In this document: positions 46,772 through 57,857 of the stretch, piece after piece
How the letters are laid out: every line of letters begins with the position of its first letter
Position numbering within the stretch: the first letter of the stretch is position 1
NCBI GenBank assembly: GCA_023614405.1
Contig: CM042688.1
Coordinates: 441,120,028-441,184,027, forward strand
Origin: Avena insularis
Taxonomy: Eukaryota; Streptophyta; Magnoliopsida; Poales; Poaceae
DNA length: 64,000 bases
Reading direction: 5' to 3'
Made by a program: the position numbers and the translations under genes
Notes under the pieces: model-generated
Databases searched by the model: none
What the model saw: only the letters and a program-made list of their open reading frames with translations
Told to the model about the DNA's origin: nothing

Positions 46772-48886
46772 ATGATCCTAGGTCGTAGATCCTAGTTCTA
46801 ATCTAACTACCACATCGCTCTATACCGCTAAATAGTCACGACCGGTGGACCCCTGTCACCGTGTGCCCAAGGCCATGGAGTGCCACTGGGCCGGCCCATT
46901 AGCTTTCCCGCGCGACCCATTTAATTCAAATTAGGATTTTTCTAATTTAGTTTGAACTTAGTTCTGTTCCCTAGTTTGAAAACCAATTCAGAGAGATCTA
47001 CATATCTAAATGGAGTGACTCCAATTTTTTAGAAAGCTACTGAAAATATCGACCCAAGCCCGTTGGATTTAATTCAATTAGAGTTAGAGATCTCTCCTAG
47101 TAAAAATAACAAGACATCAGCTTTTGCACATTCAAACATTTTTGTAAAATCAACCTTGATAGATTTTGAGTTGATTCAAACTCTCAAAAATCACATTTAA
47201 CCATACCTATATGAATATGTAATAATAATAGGGTTTACATGCAGTGACTTTGGACTAGTACCAAAATAATGCTATATAGGCATTTCTAGTCACTTTAAAT
47301 CACTAAATAATGAACTTAAACCAAAGTAATTATGAACCAACCCTTAAATTACATTCCCATATGTTGGAATATGTGGTGATGACATGTGTCCACATGATCC
47401 CATATTTTAAGTGGTGAATATTAAATCTTAGTTAATTTTTCAATGAGTAGAAATTACTTTTCTTACATAAAAAGAATAAAACTAGTTAATAAAACTTGTC
47501 ATGCTTGTGATGATAACTGATCATCAAATGTGTGCCTTAGAGTGCTAATTAGACTAGTTAAGTATTGTTTGGTGATTGTGTACTCCGTATGTATTTATAG
47601 ACGATAGTACCGACCAAGCTTTCGAGGAGGAGGAGTTCTATCAAGAGGAGGAAGAAAACTTCAACCACTGCACTACACAAGGCAAGCCATCATTAACAAT
47701 GCAAGCTAACCCTTGCAAGTATAATTCTTAGCAAGCTAGAATTAAGCTAGATGATTGAGCAAAGATGCTTTAGGCATGATTTGGTCATACCACTTTGACT
47801 ATTACTTACCCCAAGTATTATTTTCAAGCTTTACTTCCTGTACTTTACCCAAAGTGTTTTACTTGTTTTGAAGGTAGCATAAAGAGTATAAAACTTGACC
47901 TATTTAGATAACTTTAGATGTCATTCTATGGCATGAGATTGATCCCATCTTTCCTCCTTAGTGAACACTCTTAACCTAGTAGTTTAGAGTTAAATAAAAA
48001 CTTGAGTCATTTTAGATGGGAACACTTGGTGAAAATGAATTGAGAAAACCTTGGAATGATGAGTCATTCTATTGAGATATTTTGGCATGTGTTGAGAAAC
48101 ACAAATGGTTTATGATGGTGAAAATGTTGAGGCATGAGCCTTAACCCTTTTACAAAACTGATGGTTGGATTCGGATGCGATACCATTCCAAATTTACCGT
48201 ACAACCACAATACCTGAATTGGGTAAAGCTTAGCCGGAAGTTTATATGCATTAGTATTAGTTCCCTCGCGGGAGAGGTTTGAGCTGAGGCTACCTCTCAA
48301 TGTTGTCCACCTATGCAGTGCCCAAGATGACAAATGGTCATGGTTGGGAGGCCATGCTCATAGGAGAGGTTCTTATACTAGGGTGTGTAAAGGAAAGGTT
48401 ATGTTTGATTATCTGCATACTAAGTATGATGATTCAGGGATATCCCTGACAGATGTATCGAATATTGTGGTGAAAGTGTACCACCTCTGCAGAGTGTCAA
48501 ACTATTCGAATAGCCACGTCCGCGGTTATGGACAGTTGGAATGGCCATACTATTTTGTCGTCAGATGTTTTCAAAATAACTTATGACATGAATGTTGAAT
48601 CTTGGCTTGACCACAACAGGGTTGTGTTTATGACATTAGCTTACCAACTTAAGTGATTCTAGAACTTTATTTTATCTTTCTTCGCTTCTGAACTCAGCTT
48701 AGGTTTCAAACTTAACCTTATAGTTAATCTTAGAGTTAGTACTTTACATTAGAATTATACTACTTGTTAGTGGTAGTTTGCGAGTACTTAAAGAGTACTC
48801 ATGGCTTTTGTCCCTGGCTATTCTCACAGCCAGACTATGAAGGAGATTACCAAGATGATGGCCAGCAGGACGGCTATGATAACTAG
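46772..48886 (+). other. Candidate LTR-embedded spliced mini-ORF, 3' LTR of C
   Basis: Second copy of 37670-39179. ATG ATC CTA G precedes a GTCGTAG donor-like site (46782, phase 1). The 81-nt stretch 47601-47681 has the AG acceptor context intact (TTTATAG) and ends AG|GCAAGC. The acceptor CAGCCAG|ACTATG at 48833 leads to the same acidic tail and TAG (48884). Predicted length is again 47 residues although the first codons differ. Intron 2 is about 1150 nt here versus 556 nt in the 5' LTR. Confidence 0.42.
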
Positions 48887-49128
48887 GACTATCTGCCGTC
48901 ACAAGATTGCCACGAAGATGGACCCCACTGCTACGCTTATTATTTATTCCACTACTTGTTGTATTAAGACTGGATCATGAGATCCTTATTTGTGTAAGAC
49001 CTTATGTATGGTTTGTAATGGATGATGTACTATGATATCCAATCTGTTATGTCTCGAAAAAATGGTAATCCTGGGATTGCGATGTATGACATAACAGGCA
49101 TCTGGGATTAAAAATCCGGGTGTTGATA

Positions 49129-49133
49129 GCAAA
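49129..49133. repeat. Target site duplication of C, right (GCAAA)
   Basis: Matches 36086-36090 and follows the 3' LTR end. Confidence 0.92.
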
Positions 49134-49888
49134 TAAATAGAGTACGAGTAAATAAAATACAATAATCATAAATGCAGCAAGTGGCCCAATCCTTTCTTTA
49201 GCAAAGGACAAGCCGGTTGTATTACTTAAGATGACCAAACGTTTTCGAGGACACATGGGAATACTATCAAGTGCTTTCGCTTCATATAGTTAATTAATAT
49301 TCTTTATTTTGCTAAGTGTTGTGTGGGTGAACCTGTGCTAATGTACTGACCTTCCTAGGACTAATACATACTTGTGATTATACCCCTTGCAAGCATCCGC
49401 AAGTACAATAAAGTAATTAAGATAGAAATCTAACCACAGCTTTAAACTCTGAGATCCTACACTCCCTTGTGCAAAGGATTCCTAATGATTAGTAGCCAAA
49501 TACACAATGCATTCCCCTAGGCCCATAAAGGTGAAGTGTCATGTAGTCGATGTTCACATGACACCACTAGAAGAATAATACCACAACTTAAATAACAAAC
49601 TATTGAATCTTTCTCAACACAATTTCACTACTAACAACATGACTTTTCCCATGTCCCCAAGAACTAAAAGAACTACTCACAAGACATCATATGGATCAAG
49701 ATCAGAGATGAAATAATGATAAGTAGCAATCTGAACATGAACGATAATTCAATTGTTCCACTCAGTAGCATCAACTACAACAAGTAATCAACACCGGGAA
49801 AGTTTCCCCTAAGAACTATGCAAGATTCAACCCAATTGTTACAGCGGTACGGAGTGGTGATGATGGTGCTAGTGGAGATGATGATGGA

Positions 49889-49927
<39 letters not shown>

Positions 49928-50479
49928 CCCGATGAAGTCCATCTTGATGGTTGTGTTGATGGCAATGATCTCCCCTCTCCGGGAAGGAATTTCCTCGGCA
50001 GATTTCTGCCTGCTGGAGAGCTCTTTTTCTCTCTGTAGTTTTCCGCCCCGCAGAGGCGGTGGAATCTTTCAGTGGTCACTCCCTGAGTATTAGGGTTTAG
50101 TGGGGAATATATACGCCAAAGAGAAGAGCCAGAGGTGGGTCAGGGTGGCCACACCACCTGATGGCATGGCCTAGGATAGCCCGCGCCAGGGGGTGGTGTG
50201 GGCCCCCTATGGCCCATCTCCGCTCCCCCTTCTGGCATCCTTCATCTTCTAGAAAAATAAGATTTTCCATATATTTTCCAGGATTTTCTGATCTTTGCGA
50301 ATTTCACCTCCAAACAATGCCTTTTCCATCAGAATCCTGACTTAAGCGGTCCATCCTCCAAAAGTCATCAACCATGCAAAAAAAGATGAAATAACAGAAG
50401 TATCATCTCTTAATATGAAATATATCAATGAATAACAGTAAATTATGATATCGAATAGTGATGCAAAATGGACGTATCA
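49134..50479 (-). repeat. Element B 5' LTR, second part
   Basis: Continues the B LTR after C; ends GACGTATCA at 50479. Minus-strand TATA box at 50106-50113. Contains an expanded trinucleotide repeat at 49890-49928. Confidence 0.9.
49890..49928. repeat. (ATG/GAT)n trinucleotide microsatellite
   Basis: About 13 uninterrupted ATG units in the B right LTR. The left LTR has only about four units plus imperfect ones at the same place. Methionine runs in overlapping ORFs come from it and are not coding evidence. Confidence 0.9.
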
Positions 50480-50484
50480 GTCGC
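50480..50484. repeat. Target site duplication of B, right (GTCGC)
   Basis: Matches 29327-29331. The D LTR2 sequence resumes directly after it. Confidence 0.92.
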
Positions 50485-50708
50485 TAGCATACACACTTGT
50501 GTATGTTTTTTCGCATACATGTGGACTACGCCGCTCGCTCTTCCCACGAAGTTCTTGAAAGTGGGTAGGGCGGTTGGTCGGTACCGTCCCCTTCTCCGCT
50601 TCTACGGGCCTAAACTTGGGTGGCCTTGGGGCTACGCGGTAGAATCCCTTGCCTACTTTTGGGTTCATCCTAGCTTATTGCTTAGAGCATAGGGTCCGAG
50701 GTATGACA
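50485..50708 (+). repeat. Element D LTR2, second part (3' end)
   Basis: Continues 25327-29331 after element B; ends GTATGACA. Matches 22060-22278 and 57640-57857. Confidence 0.88.
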
Positions 50709-50710
50709 AT

Positions 50711-50723
50711 TGGTATCAGAGCC
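50711..50723 (+). other. Element D core 2 primer binding site (tRNA-iMet)
   Basis: TGGTATCAGAGCC, a perfect initiator-Met type site two bases after the LTR2 end. Confidence 0.9.
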
Positions 50724-51472
50724 ATTCCGCCCTTCGGGTCTTAGCCAAGATGGTCGTTGTCATTATAGAATTTATTTTGTAGCTATATACTAGGCAAAAA
50801 CTAAACGTGAGAGTAGGACTTCTTCCATTTTTCTTCTTACCCACCCACCCATCCTTTTTTCTAGTAAGGAAGTGTAACGTTTGTCTATCCTCTTCTAAAT
50901 AATCAAACTAGGATTCGCTTGTTCGGGGTATCTATATTACCATAGGATGTGTTAATCCTTCGTTCATCTGTTGCATCCAACCTTGCTTTGCAATCTGCCT
51001 TTGGTTATCAACTGTTGATAGATTCCATACCGACAGTCTTTTGTAAACCGACTTGATCTATCCGACTCTTTGTTAATCGATGCGATATTTCTAAGGGTTT
51101 TCTTCCTATCAGCATGTTTTCACTGAATGTGGACTTGCTAATCTCTATATATTAAGTGGTTGTGTGCATCTAGTTGGTATTCTAATGCCGAAAACTGTTG
51201 AATTTTTTCTTTGATACATCTGTGTTTCCACACTCCTTTTCAGTCGTGTGTGATACACTATTCACCTTCTTTGTCATCATGTCCATGCTGCCTCGATCTT
51301 TTGCCACCGACGCTTAATTTGAAGTTTTTACTTCCCTTCAATTCTTTTGGGGCTAAATACATAACTTGTTTAGATCTGATGCTTGTGATTGTAACTGGGT
51401 TCTCGGTATAGCTATATAACACTTATCATGAGTGTAATATGGTTAATGCCATAAATCTAATTATCTAAATGA

Positions 51473-51679
51473 TTGTGGTTAACTCTTGTGTATTTGAGTT
51501 GTACCATGATCATATCAGTATCATATTCAAGTATCTTTGGTGAATTCGGAGATTTCTTAAGGCAGCATGGTGAATTATCATCCGTTTATCATGCTTCACA
51601 TCATTTTGAGCTCCATATCTACAAGGTTATCTTTGATACAGCAGAATCTCATCCTTTCATCTCTGATAGCTTTGTGTAA
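51473..51679 (+). pseudogene. Aspartic protease remnant, D core 2
   Basis: Counterpart of 23061-23252. The catalytic triplet position reads DTAE rather than DTGA, so the relic is inactive. The D T pair is better kept than in core 1. No frame continues into RT. Confidence 0.5.
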
Positions 51680-53509
51680 TATATGAGTTACCATAGGTTC
51701 TTATCCAAAATCTCTTCTCGTTTCAACCGATGATCTGACCAACTAGGCGAACCAATCGGTATCTATTTTCTCATCCGAAGGAACAGATAACCTATTATTT
51801 TAATGCATCTCTTCTAACACAAATCCCTTCTCTTAATGTTGATCTTTCAAAGAGCGTTGAGCTCAAAAAGTGTTTTGAGAATATGTTCATTTCTTTTGCC
51901 TCATGAACTTGGTATTCTTAGAATATCTTGTTAATTCAAGGTGGTATATCTTGATGATATGCTTGCCTATTCTATATCAATGGAAGAACATGGAGAACAT
52001 TTCCTTCTCTTTCTCTCTAGCTTCATGAACACCTCCTTTCAAAGTGTGAATTCTTACTTTTGAAGTCACCTATCTCGGCCACGTCCTTCTGCTAAAGACA
52101 TTGCTACAATTTTGGAATCATCAAATCAATTGATAATTCTCGCTGCCTTGTTGAAGAATTCCTCAGGACTGCTAAATCTCTCTTGGATCTTCTTAAGAAG
52201 GACATGAAACTATTTGATCTTCCAATCATCAAGAAACCTTTTGAAATCCTCTCGCTTTATCTTCTATCCTCAATCCGCTGGATGCCACGAAGATTTTTCA
52301 AGATCTTTCGTAATTCTTCTATTCAAAGTTTGGGGTGATATCCTTGATCTATCTGTTGAATCTTTTATCAGTCTCCATGATCTTCGTTCATATACTTTCT
52401 GATGGATTAGGACTTCCAACATGATGACAACATCATCATCTTTATCTTCTTTGGATCCGACAAAGTGTTTGCATCACCTCCTTGTTTTCTTATGAAACTT
52501 CATGAATTCTGCTTGTCAAGATCATCAGTCTGAAATTTGAGAGTTAGGTTGCATGATTTTCTTATTCATGTACGGAGTAACGCTTTGAGTGTGGGATGGA
52601 GTCATGACCATACCACTACTCTCATCATTCGCTTTTTTTACATTGAATTGGTGGATTAATGTGATTTCACTCATTCCACGGCAGTTAGATTGGCCTTTAT
52701 CTCTTGAGACTTTTACCTCCGTCCTTGTTTTCTAGAGTGTTCTATCAAAGAACGTAATCAATAGCCTCTTGTTGGTGATCTCGCCTTTTTCAGGATGGAT
52801 CAAAATCTTCCACGATCTGGTGGAAACAAATGCAAAATCTTCTCCATCCTTTTCATTCTACTGGTGCTCGACATCATCAAACAAGATAGATGGAAGATAT
52901 ATATCTGTGACTTCATCTTGTCAAATTCCTTTTTCTTGGTAAAGCCAATTATGGTCGATGACATCAATAAAAAAATATTGCAATACCCTTATGGTTAAGG
53001 GAAGCAATAAGCATCTCAACAATAACCTCTAGATTTGCAATATTCAACTTCTTCTTAGGATTCCACCATAAACTAGAATCACCTCCTTCTCTTGAAGATA
53101 TATCCGTGCACCTCAATTGCGTGATCTTTTGGTTCTTACCAACGCAACAAGAATTTAATCCAAGAACTCCTAACCAAAATCTTTTTTCGTCAATATCAAG
53201 GAACTCTATTGTTGAAGGCAATATTGTTTCTGAACCTTGTTTCTTAAATCTATGGGAAGAAACAATGCTATTTTCATAGTGGTTGATAACTTCTCCAAAG
53301 TCGCTCTTTTCTTCCAGCGAGGGAAAGAATCATCTTCACTTGCAACTTTTGATCTTCAATCCTAATGATGTGTCCTCTCTTCCTCTCCTTGATGTCCTTC
53401 CATAATCCTTTCAACGAGTGGTTTTATTCTTTTACCGTGGGTCTTAAGAGCCCCAGAGCTATGTTCATCCTATGTTTCTCGTCTCACAACAATCCTCTAG
53501 ATTCTTCAA

Positions 53510-53640
53510 GTTTGTTTTTTCAAGAAGAAAAACGCAAGACTCGCAACAAGTCTAGCAAATTTTGCAAGGTGTAGCGGTTGCACTATTCCATTGAGAAATC
53601 AACTTGGGAACGTGAGGATCATCTTTGTTCCAAACACCCG
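53510..53640 (+). pseudogene. Chromodomain-like pol C-terminus remnant, D core 2
   Basis: Reads KRKTRNKSSKFCKV, then a TAG (53572-53574), then a frame ending EKSTWEREDHLCSK. Same relic as at 25144-25270. The WSHHS motif has decayed. Confidence 0.55.
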
Positions 53641-53706
53641 CCTCTCCTTAGTCTTTTTCTTTTCCTAGGAATCTCGGGACGAGATTCTTGTTCAATGGGG
53701 GAGAGT

Positions 53707-56700
53707 TGTAGCATCCCAATTGTCTAACAATTGTAATGCTACTTGCCTAGTCTATATATTGCTACTTCCTACATCTCATTCTTGTATTGCATAATATCGT
53801 GCTCATGTCACCATGCCACATTGTCTTTGAGCATCATATCAAACCTTGCATTTGTTTTGTATCTTGCTTGTTGATGTTGCTATCACCTCTCTCTTCCTCT
53901 TTTTAAAACTCTCTATTTTGTTTTCTACAAGTTGGGACACACTTGCTAGGGTCCAATTATTTCCCAAATGATTTTATCAATTGCAAAACCCCCAATTCAT
54001 AGTCTTGTATAAATGCCCAAATTGAATTACTTGTGGGCATCATGTTTTTCCCTAGTCTTATTTCCCCTCCTGTCTTTGTGTTGTCAAAATCCACTAGTAA
54101 AAATAATCAACAGGGTTTCAAAAGAGTTAGGAGATCAAACTCTTGTTTGAATTGAAATCAAAACAATTTAAACAAATAAGAAAGCAAAACAGGAAATAGA
54201 AAGAAGTGGAGAGGAAACCTGGCCTGCAGCCCATCCAGTCCTGGCCAAGCCGTAGCAATAGTCAGCCGAATAGCTAGCACCGCACCCACTCCTGGTCAAG
54301 CTTACCTACTTAGCCCATCTCGTCGCCACGATACCCCTTCGTTGGACTAGGTCGCGATGCCGTCTTCCTGTTCTTCTTCTCCCATTTTCCTGTCCTATCT
54401 CTACACCTCACGACAGGCAGTAGGTGTCTGTGAGCCACCGTCGTCCACATCAGTAGCACGTGAGGCTTGTGGGTACCTCCCCTTCTTATCCTCGCCTCAC
54501 GCCATCCGAACCCTAGCCTTTTATCCTCCTCACGCTATAGTTTCCCCTCCCTCTCTGCTTCCCCTTTTCAACCATGGTAGTAGCCCCTGATCTTGATCGT
54601 GTCGGTGTTCTGGTGTTCGACAGGAGAATCTAAGGTGCAGGATCAAGTCCTCGCACTGTTGCGTTCATCTGGGAGAATAAGGAGGTGCTAGAGCCGCTAT
54701 GTACTGCCTCCTCCACAACGAACTTGTCGAGAGAGGGACACCTACCACAATACCCCATCGTCGTCGTCACCTCCGACCGGCCTCACTTTTGATTCCGATG
54801 GGAATCGTCTGCCATAAGAACCCTCTACCCGTTCCTGCTCTCCCCGAGTTCCCGCGCTGCCATATCATCACCCTCGTCGCGGATTTTCCCCGGTGTGTGC
54901 CTGCAGACAGCAGCTCGTGCAGCCGTTCTACCTCTGTTCCTCGCTAGATCCCCGCTGCTACACCTCTTCACAAGCGACATGTCCTAAACAAAATCCGTAG
55001 CCCTAGCCACCCTCTCTAACTTTAATTTTTGTGTCGCCGTGTTTCGTCCAACCGATGCGTCGCCTGGCCGGTCAAGTTTCAGACACCACGTTGACAGTTT
55101 CAGATAACCAGCACGGATGATTTTGCACTTAGCCCCTGCACCTTTATGCCTATCACACTGTGGTCGACCCCTATTCCCACATGTCAGCCTCAGTAGTCCA
55201 CCGTCTAGACACTTTTCTAAAAACGAACCGCAGGTTTTTGGTATTCGTGTTCTGCTCTGCGGGAGTGTGCACGTGGTGGCCCCGCTGTCCTTTGGTCCCA
55301 CGCGTCAACGGTAGTTGGTAAGCTTCCTCTGAGTAAGAAAAGTCCCAGCGAATTTCCTAAAATCAAAAATAAATCAGAATATGAAAAATATGAATTAATT
55401 CATAACTTTTAAATACTTGTGAATTTGAATTCCAACTTACTATGAAACATGTTTTGTTTTTTAACGTCAATTCAAATCTTATTTCAAATATTTCCAGAAA
55501 TAATTCAAACTAGTCAAACCTTTGACTTTGACCACATTTAATATAAAGTTATTTAAATATTGTTTTAAAGTTGTAATTCCAAATAATATGAATAATATAT
55601 GTTTTTGAACCAGAAAGGAATATTAATATGCTTTTTAAAATATATGTTGGGTAATTAAATTTTTTGAATTGTTAAATACTATTTAAATGACACTTCTTAA
55701 TAAATTCATAACTTTAATTCTGTAATTTTGAATTCGACAAATAATATGTCTAAATCGATCAGCGTGACGCGCCGGTTCTAACTGTGCATTCCATGATAAG
55801 AATTGAAGTAGGCATCATGTAAATATAATAAAGAAAGCAATGTTTATGAGCACAAAACATGCGTAAATAGTTAATTAAAGTGCTTTATTATTGTTCCCAC
55901 ACCTCACTCATGCCATGCTATGTTATACCATGCAATTGTGCATCATTCCCATCATGGAATACCTTGTTTGCTTGTCGCATATATTTATTATGGCCTTTGT
56001 GTGTTTGGCTTTTATTTCGGACAGATATCGAGCAAGGGAACTACCAAGAGAACCCAGAGTACTACCCGGATCCAGGTTACACCACTGCTGATCCATCAGG
56101 CAAGCAATTCCCCATGCTTACATACATATAGAACCTATTCCTCTATCTTATTCTTGCATCACCTAGTCATGATTGCATTAAATTGAATCCCAAGTATTGC
56201 ATAAGTTTTACTATTAAACCCCCGCGAAACTTGTACCCTCTATCCTATGAGCCATTACTACAGGAGTTGTTTGAGCCATGCGAGTAGTAGAACTGCATGT
56301 GTAGGGTTCGTGGGAGTCTAATGGATAATGAGGTACATAAACAACTTAAACAGTATAGTAATGGGATAACTAAAGAAATAGGCACCGGTGGGCAATAGCT
56401 GTTATTTGGTTCTTCCACGCTCACCTGTGTCCCATAGGACCCCGAGTACTTGATACCTATTCCTTGACTATTCGCACTGTCCACAGGTGGGAGACTCTAT
56501 GGATCCTCCTTCGCCTGGGCTTGATTCACATTTTATTTCTTGGGGCCACAAACTAGTTTGGGGCTTTATTAATATCTTGTACATATGCCATGCTTTACTG
56601 CTTTTTTACTATTGCGTGTGGAGCACCTGTACTGTTTAGGATCGTGTTACGATTCCACAGTATCGACAAGCCCAGTCACACTTTTGGATTACCAATCGTT

Positions 56701-57857
56701 TATAGCCATTCCGGCAAACCTTGGGTCCATCGTAGAGCCGACCAACTTTGTTGCGGGTAGCTTATTGGGGTGGCCCCCTGAAATTATTTATGAATCCTGC
56801 GAATGCATTGGCGTGAGTCCTCGTTCTTTTTATTTGGTTCTTCCTGAGGTTGATCGTGCATTTTTTGCTATTTGTGCACCCCTGTAGGGTAAATCTTTCT
56901 GAAGCCATGTCCTCGGTTATGGAAGACTTGGAGCATAGTTTATCGATCATAGATAACTATAACTAAAGTACCGTCTTTAATTTGACTAAATCATGACTAG
57001 TAAATAGTGCAACACTCATGGAATGGTTATTAAAATTGCCAACGGATGGGCTCTTCTTCCGTCTTCTCGTTGGTAAGAGAGAAGGAGGGTGAGCGATATT
57101 TATTGATGTTACTTATATAACTGTTATTACTAATTAACAAGTGTCCGACCATCTCTAATTGGCCGAATGTTGTAGTGTGTCTCTATAGAATTGTTTAGGT
57201 ATTATCTTTAGCCGCAATTGCATCACCCCCAGGTTGTTCCCTTTAGATGCATTAAGACTTGCTGAGTACCCCTAGGGTCTCACACGATAAATATTTTGGT
57301 TCAGATGGACATGTATACTCTCAGGAAGGTTACTGGGTCGCAGAGACCGATGATTGTGGCGATGACCATCAAGTGTCGAGATTCCGGGGATGGAGATCCG
57401 TGAGATCTATTGGCAGGATGTGCTTATTTCAGGGCATCTTATGACAATTTGCTTCTTGTCCGTACTCAAATCTTGTTCTCCACTTGCACTTGATACTCTG
57501 ATGTGTGGTGGATGAGGATGTATCATAGACTATTATCTCTATCTAGGATATTTGGATCTTGCTATATGGCATTGAATATTTCCGTTTTTATTGTTTTAGA
57601 TGGTCTATCTCTGATGTACTGTTGTATGTTGTTGGCATACACACTTGTGTATGTTTTGTTCGCATACATGTCGACTACGCCGCTCACTCTTGCGACGAAG
57701 TTCTTGAAAGTGGGTAGGGTGGTTGTCCGGTATTGGGCCCTACTACGCTTCTACGGGCCTACACGTGGGTGGCCTTGGGCCTCCACAGTATAATCCCATA
57801 TCCACTTTTGGGTTCACCCTGACTTGTTGCTTAGAGTGTAGAGTCCCAGGTATTACA
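53707..57857 (+). repeat. Element D LTR3
   Basis: 4151 bp, TGTAGCATCCC...GGTATTACA, pairing with LTR2. It is the only uninterrupted D LTR. Exon-like stretch 56025-56099 has both splice-like borders (GGACAG| and AG|GCAAGC) and an open frame (DIEQGNYQENPEYYPDPG). No TSD can be checked because the partner end of LTR1 is missing; the five bases after it are AGAAT. Confidence 0.88.

Larger units (their letters stand above)
36091..49128 (+). mobile_element. Element C: Tekay-type chromovirus with ORF0 and decayed gag-pol
   Basis: LTRs (36091-39429, 45209-49128) flank a 5.8-kb core, with TSD GCAAA. Order: LTR, initiator-Met primer site, donor-like splice site, ORF0, gag-pol, palindrome, polypurine tract, LTR. 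It is the only element here with all pol domains recognisable. Stops, a frameshift and an RT active-site loss make it non-functional. The right LTR keeps 582 bp lost from the left. It sits inside the 5' LTR of B and is the innermost insertion of that stack. Confidence 0.95.
45209..49128 (+). repeat. Element C 3' LTR
   Basis: 3920 bp, ends GTGTTGATA (terminal CA changed to TA). TATA box at 46456-46462. Holds the block 48136-48717 that is missing from the 5' LTR and that carries CTATTCGAATAGCC and GCGGTTATGGAC motifs shared with families A and D. By eye it is very close to the 5' LTR otherwise. Confidence 0.93.
29332..50479 (-). mobile_element. Element B: Athila-type, Sabrina-like non-autonomous element (split by C)
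   Basis: LTRs 29332-30815 and 35940-50479 (the latter interrupted by C) flank a 5.1-kb core, with TSD GTCGC. On the minus strand the LTR starts TGATACGTCC and ends GTCATCA. The primer site matches tRNA-Asp, as in Athila elements. A frameshifted gag is next to the primer site, followed by a long region without pol and a small ORF with its own promoter-like module. Without C the element is about 8.1 kb with 1.5-kb LTRs, close to what I remember of Triticeae Sabrina. The name is tentative. Confidence 0.9.
50709..53706 (+). mobile_element. Element D core 2, mostly non-coding
   Basis: About 3.0 kb, collinear with core 1. It lacks about 62 bp present at 23705-23767 of core 1; TAATTC occurs at both ends of that segment, which fits a short-repeat deletion. 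Coding scraps are a protease motif (51626-51676, VIFDTAESHPFISDSFV) and a chromodomain-like tail (53510-53640, EKSTWEREDHL). No RT or integrase motif is readable. Ends with the palindrome (53670-53686) and polypurine tract AATGGGGGAGAG (53694-53705). Confidence 0.8.
15698..57857 (+). mobile_element. Element D: three-LTR, two-core Tekay-like complex (nested host of E, B and C)
   Basis: The order is LTR1 (truncated, 15698-22278), core 1 (22279-25326), LTR2 (25327-50708), core 2 (50709-53706), LTR3 (53707-57857). Each core starts with an initiator-Met primer site and ends with AATCTCGGGACGAGATT plus a polypurine tract. Coding is reduced to a protease scrap and a chromodomain-like tail in both cores. 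The shared middle LTR is what unequal recombination between two elements of one family would leave. LTR1 has lost about 1.4 kb of its 5' end. Chromovirus assignment comes from the WSHHS...TWERED tail. Confidence 0.88.

Noticed and set aside
49818..50093. Methionine-rich ORF in the B right LTR
   Set aside because: Produced by the ATG microsatellite; opposite strand to B transcription.
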